A DNA stretch of 64,000 nt, taken from NCBI RefSeq assembly GCF_000368265.1, contig NZ_KB851219.1, forward strand, positions 1,978,484-2,042,483. Direction: 5' to 3'. The DNA comes from Acinetobacter brisouisimilis. GTDB lineage: Bacteria; Pseudomonadota; Gammaproteobacteria; Pseudomonadales; Moraxellaceae. Positions 9,893 through 19,573 of the stretch are shown here, piece after piece. The notes beneath the pieces were generated by a model, which was not told the origin of the DNA, ran no database searches, and saw nothing but the letters and a program-made list of their open reading frames with translations. Both the position numbers and the translations under genes were made by a program. How positions within the stretch are numbered: the stretch's first letter is position 1; every line of letters starts with the position of its first letter.

Positions 9893-12205
9893 TTATTTCT
9901 GTTTTGAGCTTTGTAGAATTTGCACATACACAGACTTAAATACATCTTGATCCATATATAAATATTCAGTACTACTCACCTGTTGAATACTGCTCAGGTT
10001 CGGTGACTTCTGACGTGACTGCACATAAAATTTACCCAAACGATTTGCCAGATGCTTCAAATCATTCGTGGCTTGCTCCTCATTGTGTGCGGTTAAATAG
10101 CTGACTTCATATAGCTTGGCGAAACGCGACTCAGGAGTGCTATACGATTTCTGAATAATTGCCCATTGCTTACTCACTCCTGCCTGACGCTGCGCTTTTT
10201 TCACAATCGGTGTCGCATCAACTTTATAGAATGTTCTTGAATTGAGCTGGTGTTTTTTAATCAGCAGTTTGATTCTTGCCAGCTCCTGACCTTTTGGCGT
10301 GTAGCTACCATTTTCCTGACCGTCATAATACGCCATGACCAGTGCAATCTCTTGAATGTCTTGCGCCGAATAATGCTGCATGATTTTCGGATATTTCAGC
10401 GACAATAACATGCCATACACAAGCTGATAGGTTTTTATATAGGAATGGTTTTGTGCATAAGCTTGGTTAGCAAGCTGCTGAATTTGCTCATCCCAACTGT
10501 GTTGCCCAAATAGCCGTTTAAATTGCTCAGCTTTTTCCTGTAATACCGTGCCTTGCGCCGCTTCGTCAAAGGATTTGGCTTTACGCATTCCCTCACGGTC
10601 AATATTTTTCGGATGACCATAATTGCTCCACTGGTTATTCGAGCGGATATGTAAAGTCTTATTGATCGAATCGGCTTTTAATTGTGCCTGATAATTGGTG
10701 GTGACAGCACGCCCCTGACGGTCAATGCCGATCTCAATCACTAACGGATTACGCTGTTCTACGTTTGCCAGTAACGCCTGAATTTGAGGTTGTTTGGCTT
10801 GCCACTGGATTTTAAAATCTGTAGCGCTAACAAATTTGTCCGTTGACTGACCTTTAAACAGTTCCACAACTTTAAATACATTTGTACCTGTTTTGGCCAA
10901 CTGTTCTGCAAGTTGGTCATCTTGTGTCTGACTTGCAAACAGATCAAGACCTTCATCCAGACAGGTTTGATATTGTCCTACACTCACTGCCTTCGCTTGC
11001 TTTTGTAATGCAACACACTGTTCATGAGAAAGCTCAACTGAATCATTTTCAGCTGCTACATTTGCTTGATCATCGGCTGGTTCTGCCGATGTGGCTGTTG
11101 TCGCTCTATCCGCTGCATCAGTTGGCTCATTTTCAGCAGCTGCAGCAATCGGATGATCCACTTCAGCTACATCTTCTGCATCATCATGAGCTGTAACAGC
11201 TGCTGTAGGCTCTTGATCTTTAGTATATGCCGCACCAGAATTTTCAGTTTCAACTGCCGCATGATCTTTCCATAAAGCATAGGCCCAATCTGCCTGCTCT
11301 TGTGGCGTCATACGGTTTAAATCGACTGGTTTGACTTCTGCGCTGACAGGTTTTTCACTGAGCAAATACTGAGTCAAATAAGCGCTATTGACTGTGGTAT
11401 AACTCAGGCTTTGCGCAACATATTCCTCAAGAGAGGTATGCAATTGTATTTTTTCGACAACACCCTGCTGACGTTCAGCGGCACTTACACTAACATGAGT
11501 CAACTGTTCTGGCGTTGCCAAAATATAAGGCAACGCATTGCTTTGTTTTAGGTAATCGACCAACAAGCGCATATCCAGCCGATTGAACTGACCTTTAAAT
11601 TTAGACAGGTCAAAATACATCAACTGGTCACGCTGTTCTGGGGCAGCCAAAAATGGCATAAATGCAAAAACGTTGGTATAAAATTTGGCCTGTTTCAAGT
11701 CAACAATAAGCGGATAACTAAGCTGCATTTGTAAACTTGGGGTCTGATAACGAGCCGTCAGGTTCATGCCTGCCACCTGATCGCGATAATCAACACCACC
11801 CTGATAATTCACCTGAAAATCTTGTAAGAAATTGAAACCTGTTGTAAGCAGACGTGACCACTTTTGCTTGCCGTTTTGCAGTTGTTCCTGAAGCAAGGCA
11901 AACTCAAGCTGCTGCCGCTGCTCGGCAGATAAATTGATTTGCTGTGCACTCAAATAATGATTTAATTTGTCTTTTAACTCATGATTTAATTCAGGTTTTC
12001 TCTTTAATACAGATAAACTATCTTGTACGTCAAAATTGAGATTGCCTTTGAAATCAAAGCCCGAATTCTCATAAATTGCACTGACTGCATGTACAGTATG
12101 CTCCTGAATTTGTTCCGTTTTTTGAGGTGACTGAACAAAATACTGTGAACAACCTGTCAAACTTAAACCAAATAAACAACATGTTAAATATTGTAATTTC
12201 ATCAT
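9893..12205 (-). CDS. Large predicted lipoprotein, unknown function
   Basis: The 770-residue product starts MMKLQYLTCCLFGLSLTGC, a lipoprotein signal peptide with lipobox LTGC, so it should be lipid-anchored in the envelope. The N-terminal half (about residues 35-305) describes a folded region with GNLNFDVQ and MNLTARYQTPSLQMQLSYP segments that suggest beta strands. Residues about 335-415 form an Ala/Glu/Asp/Thr-rich linker. A second region follows, with a possible VxIGIDRQGRAVTTNY core and a helical C-terminus. The start was placed at the lipoprotein-type signal; the frame is open 28 codons further upstream. I recognise no characterised family. It stands alone, convergent with aroE and divergent from the acyl-CoA dehydrogenase. 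Confidence 0.85.
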   Translation of the reverse strand: MMKLQYLTCCLFGLSLTGCSQYFVQSPQKTEQIQEHTVHAVSAIYENSGFDFKGNLNFDVQDSLSVLKRKPELNHELKDKLNHYLSAQQINLSAEQRQQLEFALLQEQLQNGKQKWSRLLTTGFNFLQDFQVNYQGGVDYRDQVAGMNLTARYQTPSLQMQLSYPLIVDLKQAKFYTNVFAFMPFLAAPEQRDQLMYFDLSKFKGQFNRLDMRLLVDYLKQSNALPYILATPEQLTHVSVSAAERQQGVVEKIQLHTSLEEYVAQSLSYTTVNSAYLTQYLLSEKPVSAEVKPVDLNRMTPQEQADWAYALWKDHAAVETENSGAAYTKDQEPTAAVTAHDDAEDVAEVDHPIAAAAENEPTDAADRATTATSAEPADDQANVAAENDSVELSHEQCVALQKQAKAVSVGQYQTCLDEGLDLFASQTQDDQLAEQLAKTGTNVFKVVELFKGQSTDKFVSATDFKIQWQAKQPQIQALLANVEQRNPLVIEIGIDRQGRAVTTNYQAQLKADSINKTLHIRSNNQWSNYGHPKNIDREGMRKAKSFDEAAQGTVLQEKAEQFKRLFGQHSWDEQIQQLANQAYAQNHSYIKTYQLVYGMLLSLKYPKIMQHYSAQDIQEIALVMAYYDGQENGSYTPKGQELARIKLLIKKHQLNSRTFYKVDATPIVKKAQRQAGVSKQWAIIQKSYSTPESRFAKLYEVSYLTAHNEEQATNDLKHLANRLGKFYVQSRQKSPNLSSIQQVSSTEYLYMDQDVFKSVYVQILQSSKQK

Positions 12206-12426
12206 CACTTGTTTTTCCGTCTTGTTATATCGACTTATCGCTATAGTGCGATTTTTAGGAGATACTTTAACAAAAATAATAATATACAAATAATAGCTTT
12301 ATGTAATTCAATCCATCGAGTTTGCCTTATTGACAGCACTTGCAAGTCAGGCTATCAATGTAATTAGTACACGGTTATGAATAATGAAATCCATCAGAAC
12401 GCAATAAAAATTAGGATATTTGCCTT

Positions 12427-14250
12427 ATGACCACATATAAAGCGCCCCTACGTGACATACGTTTCCTTATGAACGAGGTGTTTCATTATCCTGAGCACTA
12501 TAAAACCCTCTCCAATGCCGAAAATATTGACCAAGACACGGTCGATATGATTTTGGAAGGGGCGGCAGATTATTGTGAAAATGTCCTCTCACCGTTATAT
12601 CAAACAGGTGATGATGAAGGCTGTCATTTTAAAGATGGTGTCGTCACCACACCAAAAGGGTATAAAGAAGCCTACGATCAGTTTGTCCAAGGTGGCTGGC
12701 AAGGACTATCTTACCCTGAAGAATTTGGTGGGCAAGATTTACCCATGTCACTCAATCTGATTAAATCCGAAATGATGGGTACAGCCAACTGGTCATTTAC
12801 CATGTATCCGGGTTTAAGTATGGGCTGTATGAATACCATTATGCAGTTTGGTACGCCTGAGCAGAAAACCACTTATATGCCACATCTGGTTGCAGGAACA
12901 TGGAGTGGTACCATGTGTTTGACCGAGCCGCAGTGTGGTACTGACCTTGGGCAAGTCAAAACCAAGGCTGAACCTAATGCCGATGGCAGTTATGATATTA
13001 CAGGTACCAAAATTTTCATTTCAGCAGGCGAACATGACCTGACTGAAAATATTGTACATATTGTTCTAGCGCGTTTACCGAATGCGCCACAAGGAACTAA
13101 AGGTATTTCCCTGTTTATTGTGCCAAAGTTCTTGCCAAATGCCGATGGTGGTGTGGGCGAGCGTAATGCAGTAAATTGCGGCTCAATTGAACATAAAATG
13201 GGAATTAAAGCATCTGCAACTGCGGTGCTGAATTTTGACCAAGCTAAAGGCTTCTTGATTGGCGAACCCAATAAGGGCTTGCATGCCATGTTTACCTTCA
13301 TGAACACAGCACGAATTGGTACAGCGGTACAAGGGATCGCCCATGCTGAACTGTCTTATCAGGGGGCGCTGCCATATGCCAAACAGCGTATGTCGATGCG
13401 TGCCTTGTCTGGTAAGAAAGACCCTGACAAACCAGCAGATGCGATTATTCACCATGCCGATGTCCGTCGCATGTTGTTGACCCAAAAAGCTATCGCTGAA
13501 GGTGGGCGTGCCATGATCTATTATGCTGCACAGCTTGCCGACAAAATGAACGATGCCCTGAAACGTGGTGATCAGGCAGAGTTCGAAGCCTATGATGACA
13601 AACTCGGTTTTTACACCCCGATTTTAAAAGGCTTCCTGACTGAACTGGGCTTTGAAGCAGCCAATCATGGCATGCAGGTCTTTGGTGGACATGGGTATAT
13701 TAAAGACTGGGGTATGGAGCAAATTGTCCGTGATGCCCGTATTTCAACCTTGTATGAAGGCACAACTGGCGTTCAGGCACTCGACTTGATTGGTCGTAAA
13801 GTACTGCTCTCCTCTAAAGGTAAAATCATTCGTGACTATACTGCCGAGATTTTGAAATTCTCAGGACGGCATGCCCGTAATAAATACTTGCGCCGCTTTA
13901 TCTGGGATTTAACCAAACTTTGCGCACAGTGGAATGCGATTACTGTACGAATCTTCTTGGCAGCCCGTAAAGACCGCGATGTAGTATCTGCTGCCTCTGT
14001 CGACTTCCTGATGTTCTCAGGTTATGTGATGATGGCCTATTTCTGGGCACAACAAGCCGCGATTGCTTCTGAAAAAATCGAAGCAGGTGACGGTGCAGAA
14101 ACCATCGAGTTTTATAAAGCCAAAATCAAAGTGGCAGATTTCTACTTTGACCGTATTTTGCCACGTGCCCAAGGACATGCCGAATCTGCGGTGACCCCAT
14201 CAAAAAGTCTGATTGGCTTACCTGTCGAACATTTTAGTTTTGATTACTAA
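12427..14250 (+). CDS. Acyl-CoA dehydrogenase with C-terminal extension
   Basis: This FAD enzyme introduces the alpha-beta double bond in an acyl-CoA thioester during beta-oxidation. The 607-residue length matches the long acyl-CoA dehydrogenases with an extra C-terminal domain. Visible features are the flavin-binding CLTEPQCGTDLG segment, KIFISAGEHDL, the FGGHGYIKD block and the catalytic Glu E444 in TLYEGTTGVQA. It stands as a single gene ending at a strong bidirectional hairpin. Chain-length preference cannot be read from sequence. In Acinetobacter, paralogues of this type are numerous. Confidence 0.93.
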   Translation: MTTYKAPLRDIRFLMNEVFHYPEHYKTLSNAENIDQDTVDMILEGAADYCENVLSPLYQTGDDEGCHFKDGVVTTPKGYKEAYDQFVQGGWQGLSYPEEFGGQDLPMSLNLIKSEMMGTANWSFTMYPGLSMGCMNTIMQFGTPEQKTTYMPHLVAGTWSGTMCLTEPQCGTDLGQVKTKAEPNADGSYDITGTKIFISAGEHDLTENIVHIVLARLPNAPQGTKGISLFIVPKFLPNADGGVGERNAVNCGSIEHKMGIKASATAVLNFDQAKGFLIGEPNKGLHAMFTFMNTARIGTAVQGIAHAELSYQGALPYAKQRMSMRALSGKKDPDKPADAIIHHADVRRMLLTQKAIAEGGRAMIYYAAQLADKMNDALKRGDQAEFEAYDDKLGFYTPILKGFLTELGFEAANHGMQVFGGHGYIKDWGMEQIVRDARISTLYEGTTGVQALDLIGRKVLLSSKGKIIRDYTAEILKFSGRHARNKYLRRFIWDLTKLCAQWNAITVRIFLAARKDRDVVSAASVDFLMFSGYVMMAYFWAQQAAIASEKIEAGDGAETIEFYKAKIKVADFYFDRILPRAQGHAESAVTPSKSLIGLPVEHFSFDY

Positions 14251-14266
14251 ACCATGATTTCGAAAT

Positions 14267-14293
14267 AAAAAGAGCGCTTAATGCGCTCTTTTT
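14267..14293. terminator. Bidirectional rho-independent terminator
   Basis: An AGAGCGC-TTAAT-GCGCTCT hairpin with flanking A and T runs lies between the convergent acyl-CoA dehydrogenase and DyP peroxidase genes. Confidence 0.88.
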
Positions 14294-14309
14294 ATTTTAT
14301 TAGATCACT

Positions 14310-15236
14310 TTAATCGTCTAAATCGAGTACTTGTTCCAGTAACCGCTCTGATGGCGCAAAATAATAAGCACCGTCCACCGCAGTCACAAAATGCAATAAA
14401 CGGTCATGAATTCCATCGCCACTGGTTCCAAACATGCGCTGCAACATCCGATCAATACGAGTCAAATCTTTGGTATAGGCAATAAAAAATAGCCCCTGAT
14501 CACCATGCCCATCTCCATACGGTAGACTGTGACGCAAGATCTCAAGTTCTTCACCTTCATCATCCTCAACCACAGTACGGGCAATATGGGCATTTTCAGG
14601 TTTAGCTTCATCGTCCAGTTCTATCGACTCAAGCTTGGTGCGTCCGATGACCTGTTCCTGAACATCGACTTTTAAACGGCGCCATTTATCCAGATCATGT
14701 ACATAACGCTGGGCAAAGACAAAACTGCCGCCTGCAAACTCACCTGCTTCTGCCCCAAGTAATGCGGTTTCTTCACGGTCATCCTTAAATTGTGGATTTT
14801 CTGTACCATCAATAAAACCCGTTAAATCACGTCCATCGAGATAGCGAAAACAGGCGCGTTCATCAAGAACTTCGACTTTGCCCTGAATGCCATTAAAGAA
14901 GGTCTGACTCAAAGAAAAACAGATGTCGGTACGCTGACTGGCAATATGAATCAGCACATCAGCAGGCTGTACAGGCATGTTAAACGCACCAGCTTGTGGA
15001 TCAAGCTGCTTGAATCCTGCCGGTGTGGTGCTATGCAGCTGACTCCACAAGTCAGGGCCAAAAGCCACTGCGGTTTTGATTTGTTCATTCGGATGCTGAG
15101 TAATCAGACGATCTCGTTCCGAGAAAAATTTCTCTAGTTGTTTTTTTAAATCATGAAGACTGAGCTGGTTCAAACGAACCACAAGAAAACGCGCATGATC
15201 TGAAGGTAATGGCAAAATCACGGATTGAGCAGTCAT
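14310..15236 (-). CDS. Dye-decolorizing (DyP-type) haem peroxidase
   Basis: DyP peroxidases oxidise varied substrates with hydrogen peroxide through a haem. The 308-residue protein has the diagnostic GxxDG motif as GFIDG (140-144, catalytic D143), a likely proximal haem ligand H217 in the NAHIAR segment, and a distal Arg near R235. There is no Tat or Sec signal, so it should be cytoplasmic like YfeX-type enzymes. It is divergent from a LysE-type exporter gene. The physiological substrate is unknown. Confidence 0.93.
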   Translation of the reverse strand: MTAQSVILPLPSDHARFLVVRLNQLSLHDLKKQLEKFFSERDRLITQHPNEQIKTAVAFGPDLWSQLHSTTPAGFKQLDPQAGAFNMPVQPADVLIHIASQRTDICFSLSQTFFNGIQGKVEVLDERACFRYLDGRDLTGFIDGTENPQFKDDREETALLGAEAGEFAGGSFVFAQRYVHDLDKWRRLKVDVQEQVIGRTKLESIELDDEAKPENAHIARTVVEDDEGEELEILRHSLPYGDGHGDQGLFFIAYTKDLTRIDRMLQRMFGTSGDGIHDRLLHFVTAVDGAYYFAPSERLLEQVLDLDD

Positions 15237-15435
15237 GAAAAGCTCCTAAATACTGTTGTAATTTATCGTTCGGATCATTCTGCCCGAAGCATTTCCTACT
15301 TAATAGATTATTTTTGATAATATTTTTTGCTGTAAACAGACACCTTTCATGAGTTGTCACAGAATTGCGATTTTGTTCAATCCAGTTAAAATCAAAGTAA
15401 CAATCATTTTCCCAACCTAAAGGACACACAACCTT

Positions 15436-16050
15436 GTGACTACCCTGCTGATTTCTTATCTGATTGCGATTGCTTTACTGACGATTACCCCTGGGCTGGA
15501 CACAACGCTGATTTTGCGTACGGCTACGGTGGAAGGTCGGCAAAAAGCTTTACAAGCCGCGATTGGAATTAATCTGGGGTGTTTGGTCTGGGGGCTGGTG
15601 GTTGCCTGTGGGCTAGGTGCATTGCTGAGTAGCTCGGTTGTTGCCTTTACCTTACTGAAATGGACAGGCGCGATTTATCTGGCTTGGCTCGGGGTACAAA
15701 TGCTGCGCAACCCGCGTCAGCACTTGGGTAATTTGGAGCAAAATACAACTACGCAGCAAAACTGGTTACTCAAAGGCTGTCTGAGTAATTTGCTAAACCC
15801 TAAAGTCGGAATTTTCTATATTTCATTTTTACCGCAGTTTGTACCCAACCAGCATGCTGCAACAGCGTGGATCATGTTGTTGGTGCTGATTCATATTGTA
15901 CTGACGCTGATCTGGTCAACTTTCCTGATTCTCGGTTCACAACCGTTTGCCAAATATCTGAAACAGCCAAAAATCGTGCAGAGCATTGACCGTATTACGG
16001 GGGCTGTTTTTGTCTTGTTTGCGCTGAAACTGGCATTCAGTAAGCGTTAA
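15436..16050 (+). CDS. LysE/RhtB-family amino acid exporter
   Basis: This 204-residue inner-membrane protein has about six hydrophobic helices and the family N-terminus, with ITPGLDTTLILRTA replacing the usual PGP motif region, plus the conserved GCLSNLLNPKVGIFYISFLPQF segment (given here only as a landmark). LysE proteins export amino acids or related metabolites. The start is GTG at 15436 with AAAGGA about ten bases upstream. It is divergent from the DyP peroxidase. The substrate cannot be predicted. Confidence 0.9.
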   Translation: MTTLLISYLIAIALLTITPGLDTTLILRTATVEGRQKALQAAIGINLGCLVWGLVVACGLGALLSSSVVAFTLLKWTGAIYLAWLGVQMLRNPRQHLGNLEQNTTTQQNWLLKGCLSNLLNPKVGIFYISFLPQFVPNQHAATAWIMLLVLIHIVLTLIWSTFLILGSQPFAKYLKQPKIVQSIDRITGAVFVLFALKLAFSKR

Positions 16051-16386
16051 AACATAAATACGATAAAGGGGCTGTTTGCCTCTTTCTTAATTCTATGTAT
16101 GCCAGTCCCTTTAAAGAATAACCAATTTATTGCTATTAAATTCATCTCATCATTTACTTGTGCGAGATGTCATCCACAACCTGCTGGGTATCTGTAATAT
16201 ATTGTTTTTGCAATAGAGTCAGATAGATGAAAGTTTTGAACAAGTTTTGTGGATGACAAAGTTTTTGGTTAATTTTTTTAAAAAGTAACATAACAGCAGT
16301 GATCTCATATCAATTTATCAGCATCAGATCATGACAATTGATTATTTTTATCAAATATTTAACACCATACTGATGAATTGCAGAAT
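16051..16386. other. 336-base intergenic region with a long-range inverted repeat
   Basis: No gene is visible between the convergent LysE and hemW genes. The stretch contains an 11-base inverted repeat, GTCATCCACAA at 16169-16179 and TTGTGGATGAC at 16247-16257, 67 bases apart. Each arm includes a 9-mer one mismatch away from a DnaA box. No clear terminator with a T run is visible. Confidence 0.5.
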
Positions 16387-17541
16387 TTATAAAAACTCTT
16401 CCAGCACGCTATTTAAAAATAAATGCCCTTTGTCGGTACATGCCAGTCGTTCAGCATCTGTGACCAATAACTGCTGTTGCTGTAACTTTTCAACGCTTGC
16501 TGCAACACTGGAAAATGGCAGCCCTGTACGCTGCTGGTAAAACTCACTCGGAACACCTTCGTTTAAACGCAATGCATTCATCATAAACTCAAAAGGCAAC
16601 TCTTCTGCTTCAATGCGTTGCCACTGCAATGCAGGTGCAGGCACTTTGGCGAGATAATCCTTAGGTAAACGGCTTTTTTGGAAACGGTAAATGCCATCGG
16701 GCTGAGTCACTTTACCGTGAGCACCTGCCCCAATCGCCAGATAGTCCCCAAACTGCCAGTAATTCAGATTATGTCGTGAAGGTAATTCCTTACGCCATGC
16801 GGACACTTCATAATTAATAAAGCCTTGGGCTTTTAAATAATCTTCGCCTTGCTGTTGAATCTCAAGTAACACATCTTCATCAGGTAAACATGGCTGGGTA
16901 CGGAAAAACACGGTATTCGGTTCAATCGTCAACTGATACCAAGACACATGCGTTGCACCACATTCCACCGCCAAGCGTAAATCCAGTAAGGCTTGCTCAA
17001 GGGTTTGTTGCGGCAAACCGTGCATCAGATCCACATTGACCCGTTCAAAACCTGCTGCTCTCGCCTGCTGAATGGCTTTTTCTGCATTGTCCCCGCTATG
17101 AATACGCCCTAAACACTGCAAATGCGTATTGTCAAAACTTTGTACCCCAATCGACAGACGGTTGATGCCTGCCTGTAAATAATCGGCAAAAGGTTGATGC
17201 TCCAGTGTGCCTGGATTGGCTTCCAAGGTAATTTCACAGTCAGCAGCAAAATTCAGACGTTGTTTTAACTCAGTAAATAACCACTGATAACCTGCCGCTG
17301 AAATCAGTGACGGCGTTCCGCCACCAATAAACACGCTCTGAATCTCACGTCCCTGTGCGCATTCAATCTGCGTGTCAAAATCTGCAACCAATGCCTGTAA
17401 ATATTCCTGTTCCAAATCCAGTGACAATTTACCATCGGGTACAGCATGTGAATTGAAATCACAGTACGGACATTTACGCACACACCACGGCATATGAATG
17501 TAAAGCGACAACGGAATATTTTGCGGATTAAACAAGCTCAA
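16387..17541 (-). CDS. hemW: HemW-like radical SAM protein (haem chaperone)
   Basis: HemW is a HemN-related radical SAM protein that binds haem and is thought to deliver it to respiratory enzymes; it is not itself the coproporphyrinogen oxidase. The 384-residue length is typical. The cluster cysteines C20, C24 and C27 lie in WCVRKCPYCDF and lack the fourth Cys found in HemN, which separates the two. IGGGTPSL and the LSIGVQSFD block follow. It is convergent with the LysE gene at 15436-16050. Older annotations call such genes oxygen-independent coproporphyrinogen oxidase-like. Confidence 0.93.
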   Translation of the reverse strand: MSLFNPQNIPLSLYIHMPWCVRKCPYCDFNSHAVPDGKLSLDLEQEYLQALVADFDTQIECAQGREIQSVFIGGGTPSLISAAGYQWLFTELKQRLNFAADCEITLEANPGTLEHQPFADYLQAGINRLSIGVQSFDNTHLQCLGRIHSGDNAEKAIQQARAAGFERVNVDLMHGLPQQTLEQALLDLRLAVECGATHVSWYQLTIEPNTVFFRTQPCLPDEDVLLEIQQQGEDYLKAQGFINYEVSAWRKELPSRHNLNYWQFGDYLAIGAGAHGKVTQPDGIYRFQKSRLPKDYLAKVPAPALQWQRIEAEELPFEFMMNALRLNEGVPSEFYQQRTGLPFSSVAASVEKLQQQQLLVTDAERLACTDKGHLFLNSVLEEFL

Positions 17542-17615
17542 GAACTCAGCCTAAAATGAGAAAAAACCATCGCGGATTTTAGCATGTCTGACGCATAAAA
17601 GCCGCTCGGCAATGC

Positions 17616-17649
17616 TACACTGAAATGAAAATTACACTGAAATGAAAAT
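17616..17649. repeat. Tandem duplication of a 17-base unit
   Basis: The unit TACACTGAAATGAAAAT occurs twice head to tail (17616-17632 and 17633-17649), just upstream of the ribosome binding site of the gene at 17670. Confidence 0.9.
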
Positions 17650-17669
17650 AACAACAGCAAGGAGCAACC

Positions 17670-18128
17670 ATGAAACTTACAGTCCATCTGTTATGGTTGT
17701 GTCCGCTTGCCTTTGGCATTGGCATTGCCATGACCATTCAAACTGCCATCAACAGTGCCTTACGTGAACACTTAGAGTCAGCGCTACATGCCGCATTGAT
17801 TTCGTTTAGTGTTGGCACACTGACGTTATTGTTACTGGTGCTATTTTTTACCAAAAATTATCCGCAGTGGCAGACCTTGAGTCTGTTACCGTGGTATTTG
17901 TGGTTTGGTGGCTGTTTGGGGGTTTATGCCATCAGCATGAGCATTTATACTGCCCCTAAACTGGGCTTTTTGACCTTTTCTGGTTTGGTACTGTTTGGTC
18001 AAATTAGTATGTCAATCTTACTGGATCACTTTGCATGGTTTGGTAATGAACGTGTCCCGATCTCTTGGCAACGTGTTTGCGGAGCCGTCGCAATTTTTGT
18101 CGGTGTATTACTTACTCTACAACGCTAA
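17670..18128 (+). CDS. DMT-superfamily (YdcZ-like) membrane protein
   Basis: The 152-residue protein has about five hydrophobic helices and the TIQTAINSALREHLESALHA-like amphipathic start typical of the small YdcZ branch of drug/metabolite transporters. An excellent ribosome binding site (AAGGAG) precedes the ATG. It lies 18 bases before the MATE pump gene on the same strand, so the two are probably co-transcribed. The substrate is unknown. Half-size members of this superfamily act as dimers. Confidence 0.85.
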   Translation: MKLTVHLLWLCPLAFGIGIAMTIQTAINSALREHLESALHAALISFSVGTLTLLLLVLFFTKNYPQWQTLSLLPWYLWFGGCLGVYAISMSIYTAPKLGFLTFSGLVLFGQISMSILLDHFAWFGNERVPISWQRVCGAVAIFVGVLLTLQR

Positions 18129-18146
18129 TTTATTTGAGTATTTTCA

Positions 18147-19499
18147 GTGCTAAAAACTCCTTCGACAGGTGTGGAACTCAGACGCCTGTTTAGTCTTATG
18201 ATCCCGATTCTGATTACCCAGTTTGCCCAAGCGGGTTTAGGGCTGATTGATACCATTATGGCGGGGCATTTATCTGCCAGCGATTTAGCTGCGATTGCAG
18301 TCGGTGTCGGGATCTGGATTCCTGTCATGCTGATGTTTACAGGGATTTTACTGGCAACCACGCCTTTGGTTGCTGAAGCACTGGGCGCTCGGCAAGAACA
18401 TCAGATTCCACATATTGTCCGCCAATCATTATGGGTTGCAGGGCTACTTGGCATTTTAGCCATGTTACTGCTCCAGTTTATGCCGCTGTTATTACCGTTA
18501 TTTAAAGTTCCTTTAGATTTGATGCCTAAAGCCAGCCTGTTTTTACATGCTGTTGGTTTTGGTATGCCTGCGATCACTTTATACACGACACTACGTTGTT
18601 ATTCTGAAGCACTGGGCTATCCGCGCCCTGTAACCGTGATTAGTTTGTTGTCTCTGGTGATTCTCGTTCCGCTTGACTATATTTTTATGTATGGCATCGG
18701 CCCGATTCCACATTTAGGCAGTGCGGGCTGTGGTTTCGCTACCACGATTTTACAATGGCTGATGCTGGCAACTTTGGCGGTTTATATTTGGAAAGCAAAA
18801 AAATATCAAACTCATAAAATTTTCGGCGTTTGGGAAACTCTCGACAAAGCCATCCCAAAACGTATTTTGGCCTTAGGTGTACCCATTGGCTTGGCGGTAT
18901 TCTTTGAAGTCAGCATTTTCTCAACGGGTGCAATTATTTTAAGCCCCCTCGGCGATACCATTATTGCCGCGCATCAGGTTGCAATTTCGGTGACGTCACA
19001 ACTGTTTATGATCCCGATGTCACTGGCAATTGCCCTGACCATTCGCGTCGGCACGTATTATGGCGAGAAAAACTGGGAAGGCATGCGTAAAGTGCAAAAA
19101 CTGGGGCTAATGACAGCGACAGCTACAGCATGTCTAACCATGAGTTTTATTGCCCTGTTTCACAACCAGATTACGGCGCTATATACCAGTGACCCTGCCG
19201 TGGCACAGGTGGCGGTGTATTTGCTGTTTTTCTGTATCGCCTATCAAATGATGGATGCATGGCAAGTCAGTGCCGCAGGCTGTCTACGGGGGATGCAGGA
19301 CACCCAAGCCCCGATGTGGATTACTTTACTGGCCTATTGGGTGGTGGCATTACCGCTGAGTATTTACTGGATTCGCTATCAGCACATGGGGCCACAGGGC
19401 ATCTGGATTAGTCTGATTGTAGGTTTGGCGGTGGCATGTGTGCTGTTGCTTGGGCGGTTATATCGTATGAATCAGCGTTTAAGAGCGCGAACCGAATGA
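18147..19499 (+). CDS. abeM: MATE-family multidrug/cation antiporter (AbeM/NorM-like)
   Basis: AbeM exports cationic drugs such as fluoroquinolones and dyes in exchange for protons or sodium across the inner membrane. The 450-residue protein has twelve hydrophobic segments and the MATE blocks MIPILITQFAQAGLGLIDT and MAGHLSASDLAAIAVG. It resembles Acinetobacter AbeM over its full length from memory. The start is GTG at 18147, with only a weak ribosome binding site, which fits translational coupling to the preceding DMT gene. It ends at a bidirectional hairpin shared with coaBC. Confidence 0.93.
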   Translation: MLKTPSTGVELRRLFSLMIPILITQFAQAGLGLIDTIMAGHLSASDLAAIAVGVGIWIPVMLMFTGILLATTPLVAEALGARQEHQIPHIVRQSLWVAGLLGILAMLLLQFMPLLLPLFKVPLDLMPKASLFLHAVGFGMPAITLYTTLRCYSEALGYPRPVTVISLLSLVILVPLDYIFMYGIGPIPHLGSAGCGFATTILQWLMLATLAVYIWKAKKYQTHKIFGVWETLDKAIPKRILALGVPIGLAVFFEVSIFSTGAIILSPLGDTIIAAHQVAISVTSQLFMIPMSLAIALTIRVGTYYGEKNWEGMRKVQKLGLMTATATACLTMSFIALFHNQITALYTSDPAVAQVAVYLLFFCIAYQMMDAWQVSAAGCLRGMQDTQAPMWITLLAYWVVALPLSIYWIRYQHMGPQGIWISLIVGLAVACVLLLGRLYRMNQRLRARTE

Positions 19500-19517
19500 A
19501 TTTATTTTCATAGAAAT

Positions 19518-19552
19518 AAAAAAACCGCATCCATGACAGATGCGTTTTTTTT
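19518..19552. terminator. Bidirectional rho-independent terminator
   Basis: A CGCATC-CATGACA-GATGCG hairpin with A and T runs lies between the convergent abeM and coaBC genes. Confidence 0.8.
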
Positions 19553-19573
19553 ATGGCTTGAGAAAGTCGGAAC

